A stretch of 64,000 bases of DNA, taken from assembly GCA_016713645.1 (NCBI GenBank), contig JADJOU010000001.1, forward strand, positions 124,001 through 188,000, written 5' to 3'. A program made the translations under genes and the position numbers. The stretch is from Bacteroidota bacterium (GTDB lineage: Bacteria; Bacteroidota; Bacteroidia; Chitinophagales; JADJOU01). Below the pieces are notes generated by a model that was not told the origin of the DNA, ran no database searches, and saw only the letters and a list, made by a program, of their open reading frames with translations. The stretch's first letter is position 1. Every line of letters starts with the position of its first letter. Of the stretch, positions 38,944 to 49,104 are shown in pieces.

Positions 38944-39213
38944 TTATTTAATTTTCTTGGATGAATGTCCTTTGAATTGTCTCGTCGGTGCAAACTCACC
39001 TAATTTATGTCCTACCATATTTTCAGTACAGTATACCGGAATAAATTTATTGCCATTGTGAACAGCAAAAGTATGCGTAACCATTTCTGGTAAAATCATG
39101 GATGCTCTTGACCATGTTTTGATAACGGTTTTCTTTTCCACCCTCATTCATCGCTTCAATTTTCTTTAGAAGTTTGAATGCTATATAAGGTCCTTTTTTA
39201 GTGATCGTGCCAT
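38944..39213 (-). CDS. rpsS: 30S ribosomal protein S19 (two compensating frameshifts)
   Basis: Reconstructed 89 residues: start at 39213 MARSLKKGPYIAFKLLKKIEAMNEGG, then KKTVIKTWSRASMILPEMVTHTFAVHNGNKF. One A is missing from an A run (template T6 at 39193-39198) and one base is extra at about 39129-39138, so the frame returns to phase. The unbroken frame alone would give only 67 residues from an internal ATG. The pattern is that of read errors. Confidence 0.95.
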
Positions 39214-39258
39214 ATTCTATTTTATATCTTTTACCTTGCGATAATCAATTTTTATAAA

Positions 39259-40083
39259 TTATTTTTTCTTTTTGCTGATGATAAACTTATTAGATGCTTT
39301 CTTCGGGTATCTAGTTTTTAGACCTTTAGATTTTTTACCGCTTCTACTTCTTGGGTGACCTCCTGTAGCGCGACCTTCTCCTCCTCCCATCGGGTGATCC
39401 ACTGGATTCATCGCAACTGGTCTTGTTCTTGGTCTTCTTCCTCTATGTCTAGATCTTCCCGCTTTTCCTAAGCTTTCCAAACTATGATCAGGATTTGATA
39501 CAGATCCGATTGTTGCTAAACAAGTCAACAAAATCAAACGAGTCTCCCCAGATGCTAATTTCACGATTGCAAATTTGCCATCTCTCGACAAAAGTTGTGC
39601 ATTTGTTCCTGCACTTCTAGCGATTTGACCGCCTTTACCTGGTTGCATTTCAACATTGTGAATTACAGATCCCAATGGAATCTCTGCAAGTGGCAATGCA
39701 TTTCCTAACTCAGGTGCACTTCCTGGACCACTTACTACTTTCATTCCCACTTTGATTCCATCTGGAGCGAGGATATATCTCTTCTCTCCATCAGCATAAT
39801 GTAAAAGTGCGATAAAAGCTGTTCTATATGGATCATACTCAACAGTGGCAACTGTAGCAGGTACAACTGGCTTATTGCGTTTGAAATCAATAATTCTATA
39901 CAATTTTTTATTACCACCACCCAAATAGCGCATGGTCATTCGACCTTGTTGATTTCTTCCTCCACTAGTTCTCAAACGAGCAGTAAGGCTTTTCTCAGGC
40001 ACATTCGTGGTAACTTCCGCATACGTATTTCCTATACGCTCACGTGTTCCTGGTGTAGTTGGTTTAAATTTTCTTAATGACAT
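39259..40083 (-). CDS. rplB: 50S ribosomal protein L2
   Basis: Core large-subunit protein needed for subunit joining and peptidyl transfer. 274 residues with GRNQQGRMTMRYLGGGNKKLYR, the AGTNAQLLSRDGKFAIVKLASGE segment and the family signature RPVAMNPVDHPMGGGEGR; ends in Lys. Intact. Confidence 0.98.
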   Translation of the reverse strand: MSLRKFKPTTPGTRERIGNTYAEVTTNVPEKSLTARLRTSGGRNQQGRMTMRYLGGGNKKLYRIIDFKRNKPVVPATVATVEYDPYRTAFIALLHYADGEKRYILAPDGIKVGMKVVSGPGSAPELGNALPLAEIPLGSVIHNVEMQPGKGGQIARSAGTNAQLLSRDGKFAIVKLASGETRLILLTCLATIGSVSNPDHSLESLGKAGRSRHRGRRPRTRPVAMNPVDHPMGGGEGRATGGHPRSRSGKKSKGLKTRYPKKASNKFIISKKKK

Positions 40084-40106
40084 ATCGTATTCCTTCTTAT
40101 AAAATA

Positions 40107-40397
40107 TTAAAGACTATAAAAATCAATTGTTTCTCCTTTTGCTAATGTGATATAAGCCTTTTTTGAAGAAGACTTCATTCCCGTCACAACACCCTTTTTA
40201 GTGGATTTTGTTTTCAATTTTCCAGGAGTAACAGATGTCGCAACATCTACTACATTCACACTAAACATTTTTTCTACAGCTGCTTTGATCTGTATTTTGT
40301 TGGCATCTTTCGCCACTTTGAATGCATACTTACCTAACTTTTCGGATAGTTTTGTCGCTTTCTCAGTTATAATCGGCTTTATTAAAATATTGCTCAT
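40107..40397 (-). CDS. rplW: 50S ribosomal protein L23
   Basis: 96-residue docking site for signal recognition particle and trigger factor. MSNILIKPIITEKATKLSEKLGKYAFKVAKDANKIQIKAAVEKMFSVNVVDV in shorter recognised pieces, then the basic loop TPGKLKTKSTKKG. Intact. Confidence 0.97.
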   Translation of the reverse strand: MSNILIKPIITEKATKLSEKLGKYAFKVAKDANKIQIKAAVEKMFSVNVVDVATSVTPGKLKTKSTKKGVVTGMKSSSKKAYITLAKGETIDFYSL

Positions 40398-40419
40398 CTT
40401 CTTAAATTTCTATTAATTA

Positions 40420-41049
40420 TTAATTAGCGCTTAATCTTTCAGTTAAAACTTTTACTGCACTTTCACTGATTACAATTTTATTGCAGTTCATCACTTGATA
40501 CACGTTTAAGTCAACAGCATTTACTGTATGTGTATGAAAGATATTTCTACCAGACAAAATTACATTCATATCATTTGAAGACAATACAAAGCAAGACTTG
40601 CCTTTGTTTACACCCAAATTATTCAATGCAGAAGTAAAGTTTTTAGTCTTTGCCTCATTGAAAGTAAAGTCTTCAACAATGATCATTTCATTGTCTTTTA
40701 CTTTGTAAGAAAGTGCTGATTTGCTAGCAAGTGCCTTTACTTTCTTATTCAATTTAAAGCTATAATCTCTAGGCTCAGGTCCAAAGGTTCTACCATTTCC
40801 AAATACAGGATTCTTGATACTTCCCTTTCTAGATCCACCAGTACCTTTTTGCTTGTGCAATTTCTTCGTAGAACCAGAAGTTTCACCTCTTTGTTTTACT
40901 TTATGTGTACCTTGGCGTTGATTAGCTAAATATTGCTTAACAGAGAGGTATAAGACGTGATCATTTGGCTCAATACCAAAGATATTGTCATCAAGGTCAA
41001 TCTGCTTGCCTGTTTTACTTCCATTAATATTTAAAACTTCTAATTTCAT
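40420..41049 (-). CDS. rplD: 50S ribosomal protein L4
   Basis: 209 residues. Exit-tunnel loop with KQRGETSGSTKKLHKQKGTGGSRKGSIKNPVFGNGRTFGPEPRDYSFKLNKKVKALA in pieces; C-terminal VYQVMNCNKIVISESAVKVL. L4 represses its own operon in some bacteria; no leader site was seen here. Intact. Confidence 0.97.
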   Translation of the reverse strand: MKLEVLNINGSKTGKQIDLDDNIFGIEPNDHVLYLSVKQYLANQRQGTHKVKQRGETSGSTKKLHKQKGTGGSRKGSIKNPVFGNGRTFGPEPRDYSFKLNKKVKALASKSALSYKVKDNEMIIVEDFTFNEAKTKNFTSALNNLGVNKGKSCFVLSSNDMNVILSGRNIFHTHTVNAVDLNVYQVMNCNKIVISESAVKVLTERLSAN

Positions 41050-41102
41050 CGTTATTTTCTTTATCTTTTAAATAAACCAATTCGTCACTGATTTTTTCTT
41101 TC

Positions 41103-41717
41103 TTATTTTTCTAAGGTAACGTAAGAATTGTTTGCACCTGGAATTGAACCTTTCACCAAAAGAATGTTTTTCTCTGGGAAAATTTTCATGATAGCAACAT
41201 CTTTAACTGTCACTCTATCATTTCCCATTCTTCCGCCCATTCTCATTCCTTTGAATACTCTTGAAGGATAAGAAGAAGCTCCAATCGATCCTGGCGCTCT
41301 TTGTCTATCGTGCTGACCGTGAGATCCCATTCCTACTCCAGAGAAATTATGTCTTTTAACAACTCCTTGGAAACCTTTTCCCTTAGAAGTTCCAACGACA
41401 GTTACTTTCTCTCCTTCTGTAAAGATGGTAACATCAATGGTAGTTCCGATACTTCCGATTTCTGCATCTCTGAACTCAACCAATTTCTTCATTGGTGTTG
41501 TTCCTGCTTTTTTGAAATGGCCTTTCATTCCATTGGCAGTATTCTTTTCTTTCTTATTATCAAACGCCACCTGCGTTGCGTTGTATCCTTCTTTTGCAGT
41601 TGATTTCACTTGAGTAATTACGCAAGGACCTGCTTCTACGATGGTACATGCAATACTTCTACCTGCTTCGTCGAAGTAGCTTGTCATCCCAATTTTTTTA
41701 CCAATTATACCCTTCAC
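41103..41717 (-). CDS. rplC: 50S ribosomal protein L3
   Basis: 204 residues: MKGIIGKKIGMTSYFDEAGRSIACTIVEAGP start, VTVVGTSKGKGFQGVVKRHNF and HGQHDRQRAPGSIGASSYPSRVFKGMRMGGRMG, the L3 hallmark loop reaching the peptidyl-transferase centre. Intact. Confidence 0.98.
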   Translation of the reverse strand: MKGIIGKKIGMTSYFDEAGRSIACTIVEAGPCVITQVKSTAKEGYNATQVAFDNKKEKNTANGMKGHFKKAGTTPMKKLVEFRDAEIGSIGTTIDVTIFTEGEKVTVVGTSKGKGFQGVVKRHNFSGVGMGSHGQHDRQRAPGSIGASSYPSRVFKGMRMGGRMGNDRVTVKDVAIMKIFPEKNILLVKGSIPGANNSYVTLEK

Positions 41718-41762
41718 TTTTATTTATTTTTAATGATGAATTTTCAATTACAATTTATCTAA

Positions 41763-42070
41763 CTAGATTTTGATTTCAACATCCACACCACTCGGCAATT
41801 CTAACTTCATCAAAGCATCAACTGTCTTTGAAGATGAAGAATAGATATCCAACAATCTTCTTATAAGTACACAATTGGAATTGCTCTTTAGAATTAGCGT
41901 TTACGTGCGGTGAACGCAATACAGTAAAAGATATTCTTGTGTGTAGGCAAAGGAATCGGACCTGATACAACAGCACCAGAAGCTTTCACTGTTTTTACAA
42001 TTTTCTCAGCAGATTTATCTACTAGATTGTGATCGTAAGATTTTAATTTTATTCTAATTCTTTGATTCAT
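41763..42070 (-). CDS. rpsJ: 30S ribosomal protein S10 (two frameshifts)
   Basis: Reconstructed 101 residues: [101 protein letters not shown] in separate stretches. An extra base sits in the A4 run at 41926-41929 (minus T4) and another at about 41854-41862. Without correction only about 55 residues can be read. Also known as NusE in antitermination. Confidence 0.93.
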
Positions 42071-42090
42071 ATTATTGTACTTCTAATATT

Positions 42091-44255
42091 TTAATTATCG
42101 CCTTTTAATTTACCTTTTGCTTTTTCCTGAATCTCCTTAGAGACGTTTGCTGGAACTGGAGTAAAGTGAGAGAATTCCATTGTAGAAGAAGCTCTTCCCG
42201 ATGTAATCGTTCTCAATTGTGTCACATATCCAAACATTTCACTCAAAGGCACATCTGCTCTGATTACTGTACCAGCTGGCTTTGTATCTTGTCCTTTTGG
42301 CAAACCTCTTCTTCTGTTCAAGTCACCAATTACTGATCCAACATATTCATCAGGAGTAATTACTTCCAACTTCATGATTGGTTCCAAAATAACTGGAGCT
42401 GTCATAGGAGCCGCTGCTCTGAATCCTTCTTTAGCACATAATTCGAATGCGATAGGCTTACTATCCACGTTGTGCATAGATCCATCGTGTACTCTTACTT
42501 TCATGCTTTCGATGTTGAAGCCTGCTAAGATTCCACTATTCATCATTGCAACGAAACCGTCATTGATAGGCTTCATATAGTTTTTATCGATAGCTCCACC
42601 AACAATTGCCCACTCTAATTGCAATTTTTTCTTTCCAGATTTGAATTCTTCGCTATTGATAAATTCTTCATCAGCTGGTCCAATTTCAAATTCCATATCG
42701 GCGAATAAACCAGAACCTCCAGTTTGCTTCTTCAATTTCTCTCTGTGGTTAACTTTCTTAGTCAAAGCCTCTTTATAGTTCACCTGTGGTGCACCTTGAT
42801 TCACTTCCACTTTGAATTCTCTTTCAAACGATCCACGATAATTGCTAAGTGCAATTCTCCCATTCCTGAGATAACTGTTGGACCAGGTTCCGCTTCGAAT
42901 TTCTCCTGAACGTAGGATCTTCCTCAGAACAATTTTGCTAGAGACATTCCCAAACGCTCCATATCTTTTTGTGTCTTAGGCTCGATTGCTAAACCAATTA
43001 CTGGCTCAGGGAAAACCATCGATTCTAATATGATTGGGGAGTTTTCTGCACAAAGTGTATCTCCTGTTTTAATATCTTTAAATCCAACTGCCGCTCCAAT
43101 ATCCCCTGCTTCAATATAATCCACTGGATTTTGTTTGTTTGCGTGCATTTGATAGATACGAGAAATTCTCTCTTTGCTATCACTTCTTGTATTCAATACA
43201 TAAGATCCTGCATCTAATCTACCTGAATAAACGCGGAAGAATGCCAAACGACCAACGAAAGGATCTGTTGCAATTTTGAAAGCCAAAGCTGCAAAAGGCT
43301 CTTTTACATCTGGTTTTCTCAAAATAGCTTCTTCTGTATCAGGATGTGTTCCTACGATACCTTCTTTATCCATTGGAGAAGGGAGGTATCTGCATACAGC
43401 GTCCAACATAAATTGAACACCTTTGTTTTTGAATGATGAACCGCACAACATTGGAATGATTGCCATTTCAATAGTTGCTCTTCTCAATGCATTGTGGATT
43501 TCATCTTCTGTAATTTTAGAAGGATCGTCGAAGAATTTCTCCAACAATACTTCATCATATTCAGATACAGCTTCAATCAACTTTGCTCTATACTCTTCAA
43601 CCATGTCCAACATATCCTCAGGTACAGGAACTTCATCAAAAGTTGCACCTTGAGTATCTTCATGCCAAACGATTGCTCTATTTTTAACTAAATCAACAAC
43701 GCCTTTGAAATGCTCTTCATTACCAATTGGCAATACGATAGGCACTGCGTTTGATCCCAACATTGTTTTAACTTGGCTACAAACATTCATAAAGTCAGCA
43801 CCAGATCTGTCCATTTTATTGACAAACCCCATACGAGCTACTTTATAATTATCTGCCAATCTCCAGTTAGTTTCAGATTGTGGCTCAACACCGTCAACTG
43901 CACTAAACAAGAAAACAAGACCATCCAAAACTCTCAAAGATCTATTTACTTCAACAGTGAAGTCAACGTGTCCCGGAGTATCGATGATATTGAAGTGATA
44001 TGGTTTAGTATCGCTCAATGGCTTACCTTGTTCTGTTGGAAAATTCCAAGCACAAGTAGTCGCAGCAGAGGTAATTGTAATTCCTCTTTCTTGCTCCTGC
44101 TCCATCCAGTCCATTGTAGCACCGCCATCATGAACCTCGCCTATTTTATGGTTTACACCAGTATAATAAAGGATGCGCTCTGTTGTGGTAGTTTTACCAG
44201 CATCAATATGGGCAGCAATCCCAATATTTCTCGTGTATTTTAAATCTCTTGACAT
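42091..44255 (-). CDS. fusA: Elongation factor G (cluster of indels in domain III)
   Basis: GTPase that translocates the ribosome. G1 AHIDAGKTTTTE, G3 DTPGHVDF and G4 NKMD are visible in the first half, which is intact to LGMSLAKL. Between about 42812 and 42930 at least three single-base indels scramble the frame; pieces in different phases read EEDPT, VISGMGELHL and DRLKREFKVEVNQG. The C-terminal half from VNQGAPQVNYKEALTKKV is again clean, with the SGRASSTMEFSHF end. About 720 residues in all. Lies between rpsG and rpsJ. Confidence 0.95.
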
Positions 44256-44271
44256 ATTATCTTATCTAATC

Positions 44272-44736
44272 TTATTTAAAGTGAGCGAAAGCTTTATTTG
44301 CTTCTGCCATTCTATGAGTATCTTCTTTTTTCTTAACTGCGGCGCCTTCACCTTTAGAAGCAGCTAAAATTTCAGCAGCTAATTTATCGGCCATTGATTT
44401 ACCTGTTCTTTTTCTAGTGAACATAATCAACCATTTCATTCCTAAAGATATTTTTCTTGAAGGTCTAACTTCTTGAGGAATTTGGAAGTTTGATCCACCG
44501 ATTCTCTTGCTCTTTACTTCTACTGAAGGAGATACATTTTGCAATGCTTTCTTCCAAGTTTCATAGCCCTTATCTTCTGTCTTCTCATCTACCATAGCAA
44601 TTGCATCGTAGAAAATTCCGTATGCAACAGATTTTTTTCCTGCCCACATGATATTGTTTACAAACAATGTCACTAATTCATCATTGAATTTTGGGTCTGG
44701 TTGGTGGTAGCGTTTACGCGGTTTTGATTTTCTCAT
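44272..44736 (-). CDS. rpsG: 30S ribosomal protein S7
   Basis: 154 residues; MRKSKPRKRYHQPDPKFNDELVTLFVNNIMWAGKKSVA start, NVSPSVEVKSKRIGGSNFQIPQEVRPSRK signature and the end ANKAFAHFK. Binds 16S rRNA in the head. Intact. Confidence 0.98.
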   Translation of the reverse strand: MRKSKPRKRYHQPDPKFNDELVTLFVNNIMWAGKKSVAYGIFYDAIAMVDEKTEDKGYETWKKALQNVSPSVEVKSKRIGGSNFQIPQEVRPSRKISLGMKWLIMFTRKRTGKSMADKLAAEILAASKGEGAAVKKKEDTHRMAEANKAFAHFK

Positions 44737-44820
44737 TTTTACATCTTCCCTATTGCTCCATTTATTCAGAGCCTTGCGGTACTATATTTTTATGGTTATT
44801 ATAATATTTTGTGACTAATT

Positions 44821-45200
44821 TTATTTGCCTGCCTTAGGTCTTTTCGTTCCGTATTTAGATCTTGATTTCTTTCTGTTGTTTACACCAGCTGTATCGAGTG
44901 CACCTCTAACAATATGGTAACGAACTCCCGGTAGATCCTTCACCCTTCCTCCTCTGATAAGCACGATACTGTGCTCCTGAAGATTGTGGCCCTCTCCTGG
45001 GATATATGCAATTACTTCCACAGAATTAGTCAAACGCACTTTTGCGACTTTACGCAATGCAGAGTTTGGCTTTTTAGGGTTGTTGTATATACACGTGTAC
45101 AAACTCCTCTCTTTTGAGGACAAGAATCCAAGGCACGAGATTTCGATTTGTACTCTATTACTTCACGTCCTTTTCTTACTAATTGTTGTATTGTAGGCAT
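44821..45200 (-). CDS. rpsL: 30S ribosomal protein S12 (one frameshift)
   Basis: 126 residues after correction, first gene of the superoperon. Start at 45200: MPTIQQLVRKGREVIEYKSKSRALDSCPQKRGVCTRVYTTT, then a lost C in the C-run (template GGG at 45077-45079) breaks the frame, and PKKPNSALRKVAKVRLTN follows one phase over. S12 governs decoding accuracy and is the streptomycin-resistance protein; KPNSALRK and the later GVRYHIVRGALDTAG are unchanged. Confidence 0.96.
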
Positions 45201-45239
45201 CTAACTATGTTTAATTTCGTTTTTTTTATTTTGAGAGTG

Positions 45240-45270
45240 CAAAAGTAGATATTCTAAACGAAATTAACAA
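45240..45270 (-). promoter_or_regulatory. Promoter of the ribosomal superoperon
   Basis: Minus strand: TTG (45268-45270), 20-base spacer, TACTTTTG (45240-45247), matching the Bacteroidota -33/-7 consensus. The rpsL ATG is 40 bases downstream. A second possible -7 (TATCTTTG, 45443-45450) lies further up without a well-spaced TTG. The remainder of the gene-free stretch 45271-45591 shows no other structure I can name. Confidence 0.7.
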
Positions 45271-45591
45271 GTCCTGTGTGGAAAATATTTTTCCTGGAGG
45301 AGATATGTAATGACTTTTTAGCAATATCCTAGGCTTTTAAACCTCAAAACGGATTGACTAAATGAGCTTTTGGCTCCATACTAATCACTGATTTCCAGTA
45401 TTTTAGTATGTCCATCCACCAATCACTCGGTTTTTGGAGGTGCAAAGATACTTTATTTTCACAATTCACCTAATTTATTTTTAAAAAATAAAATAAATGT
45501 TTCATTTATGGGTCTATTTCAGGAAAAAGGAAACCATTTTGAGTCCACGAGCCCAAAAAATCCGTCACAACACATTAGAAAAATAATAAGA

Positions 45592-46887
45592 CTATTTTGG
45601 CAGGAGCCAGTCCTCAGGATTGAGTTTAATTTGGCCATTCCATATCTGGAACTCGGTGATGGCCTCTTCCTCTTTTTCATCAAAATAGACTTTGCCGAGC
45701 GGCTCTTTCGTGTTGACCATTTCACCCGCCTTCACATAGACAAGGCTTATATGCGAGTAAACGGTGATGAATTTCCCGTGCTCGATCATGATACACTGCT
45801 GTAAACCAGGAATGGTAAAAATGGAAGTCACCTTACCACTAAATACGCAGCGCACTTCGGATCCCTGATTTGTCTTAATATCCACGCCGAGTTTGTCTAT
45901 TATCAAATCTGGGTCAAGCGGATGGGAATGGCGTCCGAAATGCTCTGTAATATGTCCCTTGGCTACTGGCCAAGGCAATTTGCCCTTATTGGACATAAAA
46001 TCGTTCTGCAAGGCTAATTCCGCTGGCGTTGACTCCAATTCTTCTATATCATCTTGCTTGGTATCTCGAGGCTTTGGCTTGACATTATTGTCTTTATTCT
46101 CCCGCTGCTCTTTTTCACGCTGTTCTCTTTGCTCCTTGAGCCGCTTTTCTCTTCGCTTGCGAATTTCGTCTTGGATGATTTTCTCAATTTGACGCTTTAA
46201 TTGGTCGCTTGCTCTATCCTTCTCGCGCTGCTTTGCCCTCAATTTATTGATGTCCGATTTCAAATTCTTCACTAGGTCATCTTGTTGGTTTTTCTCCTCC
46301 ACCAAGGTGAGATTTTCCTTCTTATTGTTGTCGAGGAGATCCACTTTCTCCACTTTTGTCTTATTCAAGACGTCAATCTTCTCCTTTAACTTATCGATCG
46401 CATCGAATACCCGACGCGCTTGATTGTTTCGATAGGTGCTATAATTTCGAATATACTTTAGACGAGCAATAGCTTGATGAAAACTCTTTGATGAGAAAAT
46501 GAACATCAAATTATTCGTCGCACTTCCCTTCTTATAGGTTGTTGAAATGATTTTTGCATACTCTTGCTTTAGCACTTTGATTTCCGTTTGATACTCCAAA
46601 ACGCTTCGTGTATTTTGAATAATCTCTCCTTCGATATTCTCCAATTGATAATTGATATTGGTGATGAGCTTTTGACGCTTTTCAATCTTGCTGTTGAGTG
46701 ATTTCAATTGCGAAAGGGACTGCACTTTTTTGCTCTCTGCCTCTTTGATAGAAGATTTAATCTCCTCGATTTCATCCAATAATCGACGTTGCTCTTGCTG
46801 CAATTTATCCTTTCTCGATTGCGCCATTGCGGGCAAATCATGCAGGAGAAGGAATACAAGGGCAAGTATTTTTATGCTTTTTTTCAA
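45592..46887 (-). CDS. EnvC-like murein hydrolase activator with degenerate LytM domain
   Basis: 431-residue exported protein: signal peptide ending AMAQ, a long coiled coil (about residues 25-260, very rich in Lys, Glu, Gln, with KEQREQREKEQREN), and a C-terminal LytM-like domain (about 315-431). In that domain the first zinc ligand His is not present (DKLGVDIKT, usually HxGID), and the HxH end reads FQIWNG, so it should not cut peptidoglycan. That is the state of EnvC, which instead activates amidases for cell separation. Its ATG overlaps the stop of the OmpA-like gene upstream, so they form an operon. Confidence 0.85.
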   Translation of the reverse strand: MKKSIKILALVFLLLHDLPAMAQSRKDKLQQEQRRLLDEIEEIKSSIKEAESKKVQSLSQLKSLNSKIEKRQKLITNINYQLENIEGEIIQNTRSVLEYQTEIKVLKQEYAKIISTTYKKGSATNNLMFIFSSKSFHQAIARLKYIRNYSTYRNNQARRVFDAIDKLKEKIDVLNKTKVEKVDLLDNNKKENLTLVEEKNQQDDLVKNLKSDINKLRAKQREKDRASDQLKRQIEKIIQDEIRKRREKRLKEQREQREKEQRENKDNNVKPKPRDTKQDDIEELESTPAELALQNDFMSNKGKLPWPVAKGHITEHFGRHSHPLDPDLIIDKLGVDIKTNQGSEVRCVFSGKVTSIFTIPGLQQCIMIEHGKFITVYSHISLVYVKAGEMVNTKEPLGKVYFDEKEEEAITEFQIWNGQIKLNPEDWLLPK

Positions 46888-47885
46888 TGATTGAGAAGTT
46901 CTAAAATTTTAGCATAATCAGGGGTCAAGATAATCTCGGTCCTCCTATTCTTTGATCGAAGCAGTGGTGATTTATTATCCGCAACAGGCAATGCATCTGC
47001 GCGACCGCAAGGAATTAATTTTGACTGATCTATTTTTGCATTCTCTGTCAATACCTTGAGCACATTGGTCGCTCGCAAAACGCTCAAGTCCCAATTATCT
47101 TTGATAAATCCACTTTTCTCCACGAATGGGATACTATCGGTATGACCTTCCACATAAATAAAGAAATCCGCATTCTTTTCCAATGTTTTGGCAATTTTTA
47201 TCAATGCCTCTCTTCCCAATAGGTCAATGGCAGTGCTGCCAGACTTGAATAGCAATTTGTCTGAAATAGTCACATAGAGCTTGCCGTTTTTATTGACGAC
47301 GGTCAAAACAGAATCTCCATAGCCAGAGAGTGATTTAAGGAATACGTTTTTAATTCCATTCAAAAGGGAATCATGCACATGGAGCAATTGCTCCAATTCA
47401 TTGATGCGCGCAGTGCTCTCCATGATTTTCTTGCTAGCGGTATTATTCTGCTCCTCTTGATTTTGCAATTTCATTTGCAGGGCCAGCAAGTTTTTCTTCA
47501 TTTCATTGAGGGACTTTTCTCTCGCCTGCAAACTGCTGCTGTATTGCTCTTTTTGCTTATTCGCAAATTGATTGATGTCCTCTCTCTCCTTCTCTAATTC
47601 ATCATACAAAGACTGCAGCTGCTTATTCAACTGTTCCAATTTCGCAATGCGCTGTTCTTTAGAACTAGAGTCGGTTCGCAAGAATTCTATATAATTCAAT
47701 TTGTTCGCCAATTTGAGTTCCATGGTATCCATGGCCAATTCAGCAATCTCCAAACTCTTGATACAATCATCCTTTTGAGCACTGAGTTTCTGAACTAAAG
47801 CCGCTTGCTTGTCATATTTTGTCTTGGAGACGACACATGACTGGGCCATAATCAGAAGAATTATTAAATAGGAGTGCTTAACCAT
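46884..47885 (-). CDS. OmpA-like lipoprotein with coiled coil
   Basis: About 333 residues from ATG 47885. The start gives a lipobox (LIMAQSC), so the protein should be lipid-anchored after cleavage at that Cys. Residues about 30-190 form a coiled coil; the end is an OmpA/MotB peptidoglycan-binding domain with LLFKSGSTAIDLLGREAL, VEGHTDSIPF, LSVLRATNVLKVL and NRRTEIIL. It probably links outer membrane and cell wall, and being one operon with the EnvC-like protein suggests a role in wall cleavage at division (inference). Confidence 0.88.
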   Translation of the reverse strand: MVKHSYLIILLIMAQSCVVSKTKYDKQAALVQKLSAQKDDCIKSLEIAELAMDTMELKLANKLNYIEFLRTDSSSKEQRIAKLEQLNKQLQSLYDELEKEREDINQFANKQKEQYSSSLQAREKSLNEMKKNLLALQMKLQNQEEQNNTASKKIMESTARINELEQLLHVHDSLLNGIKNVFLKSLSGYGDSVLTVVNKNGKLYVTISDKLLFKSGSTAIDLLGREALIKIAKTLEKNADFFIYVEGHTDSIPFVEKSGFIKDNWDLSVLRATNVLKVLTENAKIDQSKLIPCGRADALPVADNKSPLLRSKNRRTEIILTPDYAKILELLNH

Positions 47886-47999
47886 GTTGCAAAAGTAAGA
47901 AGCCGAGCGACAATATTTTAAAGAGTTATAAACGTGTCGATTGTTGATATTCGCATTCATTTCAAAAAAATCCGTAGGTTTGTTACGTAAAAAATACCC

Positions 48000-48374
48000 A
48001 TGAATTTTCTATTCAAATTGATATTGACAGCGCTATCTGTTTTCGCTCTATCCAAAGTACTGCCTGGGATTGAGCTCGGTGAGCCAAAAATAAAGGCGGC
48101 ATTATTATTTACGCTTGTGTTCGCTATAATGAATGTGACGATTAAGCCCATTCTCAAACTGCTCACCCTGCCCATCACTTGTTTGACGCTCGGTATATTT
48201 CTGTTGGTCATCAATACTGCAGTGGTGATGTTTGCCGATTATTTTGTCGCCAATTTTAAAATTGATACTTGGCAACATGCTTTCTTTTTCAGCGTTTCTA
48301 TGAGCCTTGCTAGCTCAGCGATTGAGTTTTTATTAAAACAAGAGTCCGGGGATGATAAAAGTGAATTTATTTAG
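48000..48374 (+). CDS. Phage-holin-superfamily (YvlD-like) membrane protein
   Basis: 124 residues with four hydrophobic helices: an N-terminal LTALSVFALSKVLPGIEL, then IKAALLFTLVFAIMNVTIKPILKLLTLPITCLTLGIFLLVINTAVVMF in two helices and a last HAFFFSVSMSLASSAIEF. This is the PF04020-type family, widespread and not linked to phage here. Function unknown. ATG follows just after the start of the divergent OmpA-like gene. Confidence 0.85.
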   Translation: MNFLFKLILTALSVFALSKVLPGIELGEPKIKAALLFTLVFAIMNVTIKPILKLLTLPITCLTLGIFLLVINTAVVMFADYFVANFKIDTWQHAFFFSVSMSLASSAIEFLLKQESGDDKSEFI

Positions 48375-48391
48375 TCTATTAAACAAGCATC

Positions 48392-49096
48392 ATGGAAAAT
48401 CAAATCGATAATCAGCGCGCAGCTATCCTAGCTTCATTAGAAACTAAAGCTTGTCTTAAACAGACCATCTATAAAAACACGCTTCACTTTTTTGAAATGT
48501 TCAAAAAAACAGGCAAAGAAATTGTCCAAGATTTACAGCCAAAAATCAGTAAATTTGAAGAGCAAGTTGAATTGGAATACAAGGAGAATGGCACATATGA
48601 ATCAGCCATGAAAATCGCTGGCGATACTATATTTTTATCTATGCACAGCAATGTTTTCAATTTTGAAGATATTCATCCCATTCATCAGAGCAACTATGTC
48701 AAAGCTGATAGAACAAGGGTTTATTGCGGGATGATTGAGATATACAATTTCTTATCTGACTCTTTGAAATACGATCGAGTCACGGATGTCGGATATCTCA
48801 TCGGCAGGATATTCATCAATAAAGACAATCATTTCTTTGTCGAGGGCACACGACAATTGGGCTTTTTATACAATGATTTTGAAAATATGATATTGAACGA
48901 AGTCTATGTAAATGCCATTATAGAGAATGCAATTTTGTATAGTTTGGAATTCGATCTTTGGGCACCTGCTTTTGCAGATGTTGAGCAAATTTCTTTGGGA
49001 GAGATGATCATGAAAACTGGGGTAACACCCCATAAAACAGGAAAGAGGTTGGGATTTGACATGTCGAATATAAAATCGAGTAGCATTAAAAATTAA
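48392..49096 (+). CDS. Conserved protein of unknown function, 234 residues
   Basis: Not recognised. Soluble, no signal peptide. Features: KQTIYKNTLHFFEMFKKTGKEIVQDLQPKISKF near the start, a segment VFNFEDIHPIHQSNYVKADRTRVYCGMIEIYNFLSDSLKYDR with mixed strands, and IGRIFINKDNHFFVEGTRQLGFLY. It starts 17 bases after the holin-like gene and ends 8 bases before the MerR-like gene, so the three are probably one transcript. Intact frame. Confidence 0.8.
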   Translation: MENQIDNQRAAILASLETKACLKQTIYKNTLHFFEMFKKTGKEIVQDLQPKISKFEEQVELEYKENGTYESAMKIAGDTIFLSMHSNVFNFEDIHPIHQSNYVKADRTRVYCGMIEIYNFLSDSLKYDRVTDVGYLIGRIFINKDNHFFVEGTRQLGFLYNDFENMILNEVYVNAIIENAILYSLEFDLWAPAFADVEQISLGEMIMKTGVTPHKTGKRLGFDMSNIKSSSIKN

Positions 49097-49104
49097 GTCG
49101 CTCC

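Noticed and set aside
48000..48374. Prophage, suggested by the holin-like protein
   Set aside because: The family is a common chromosomal one and no other phage genes are near.
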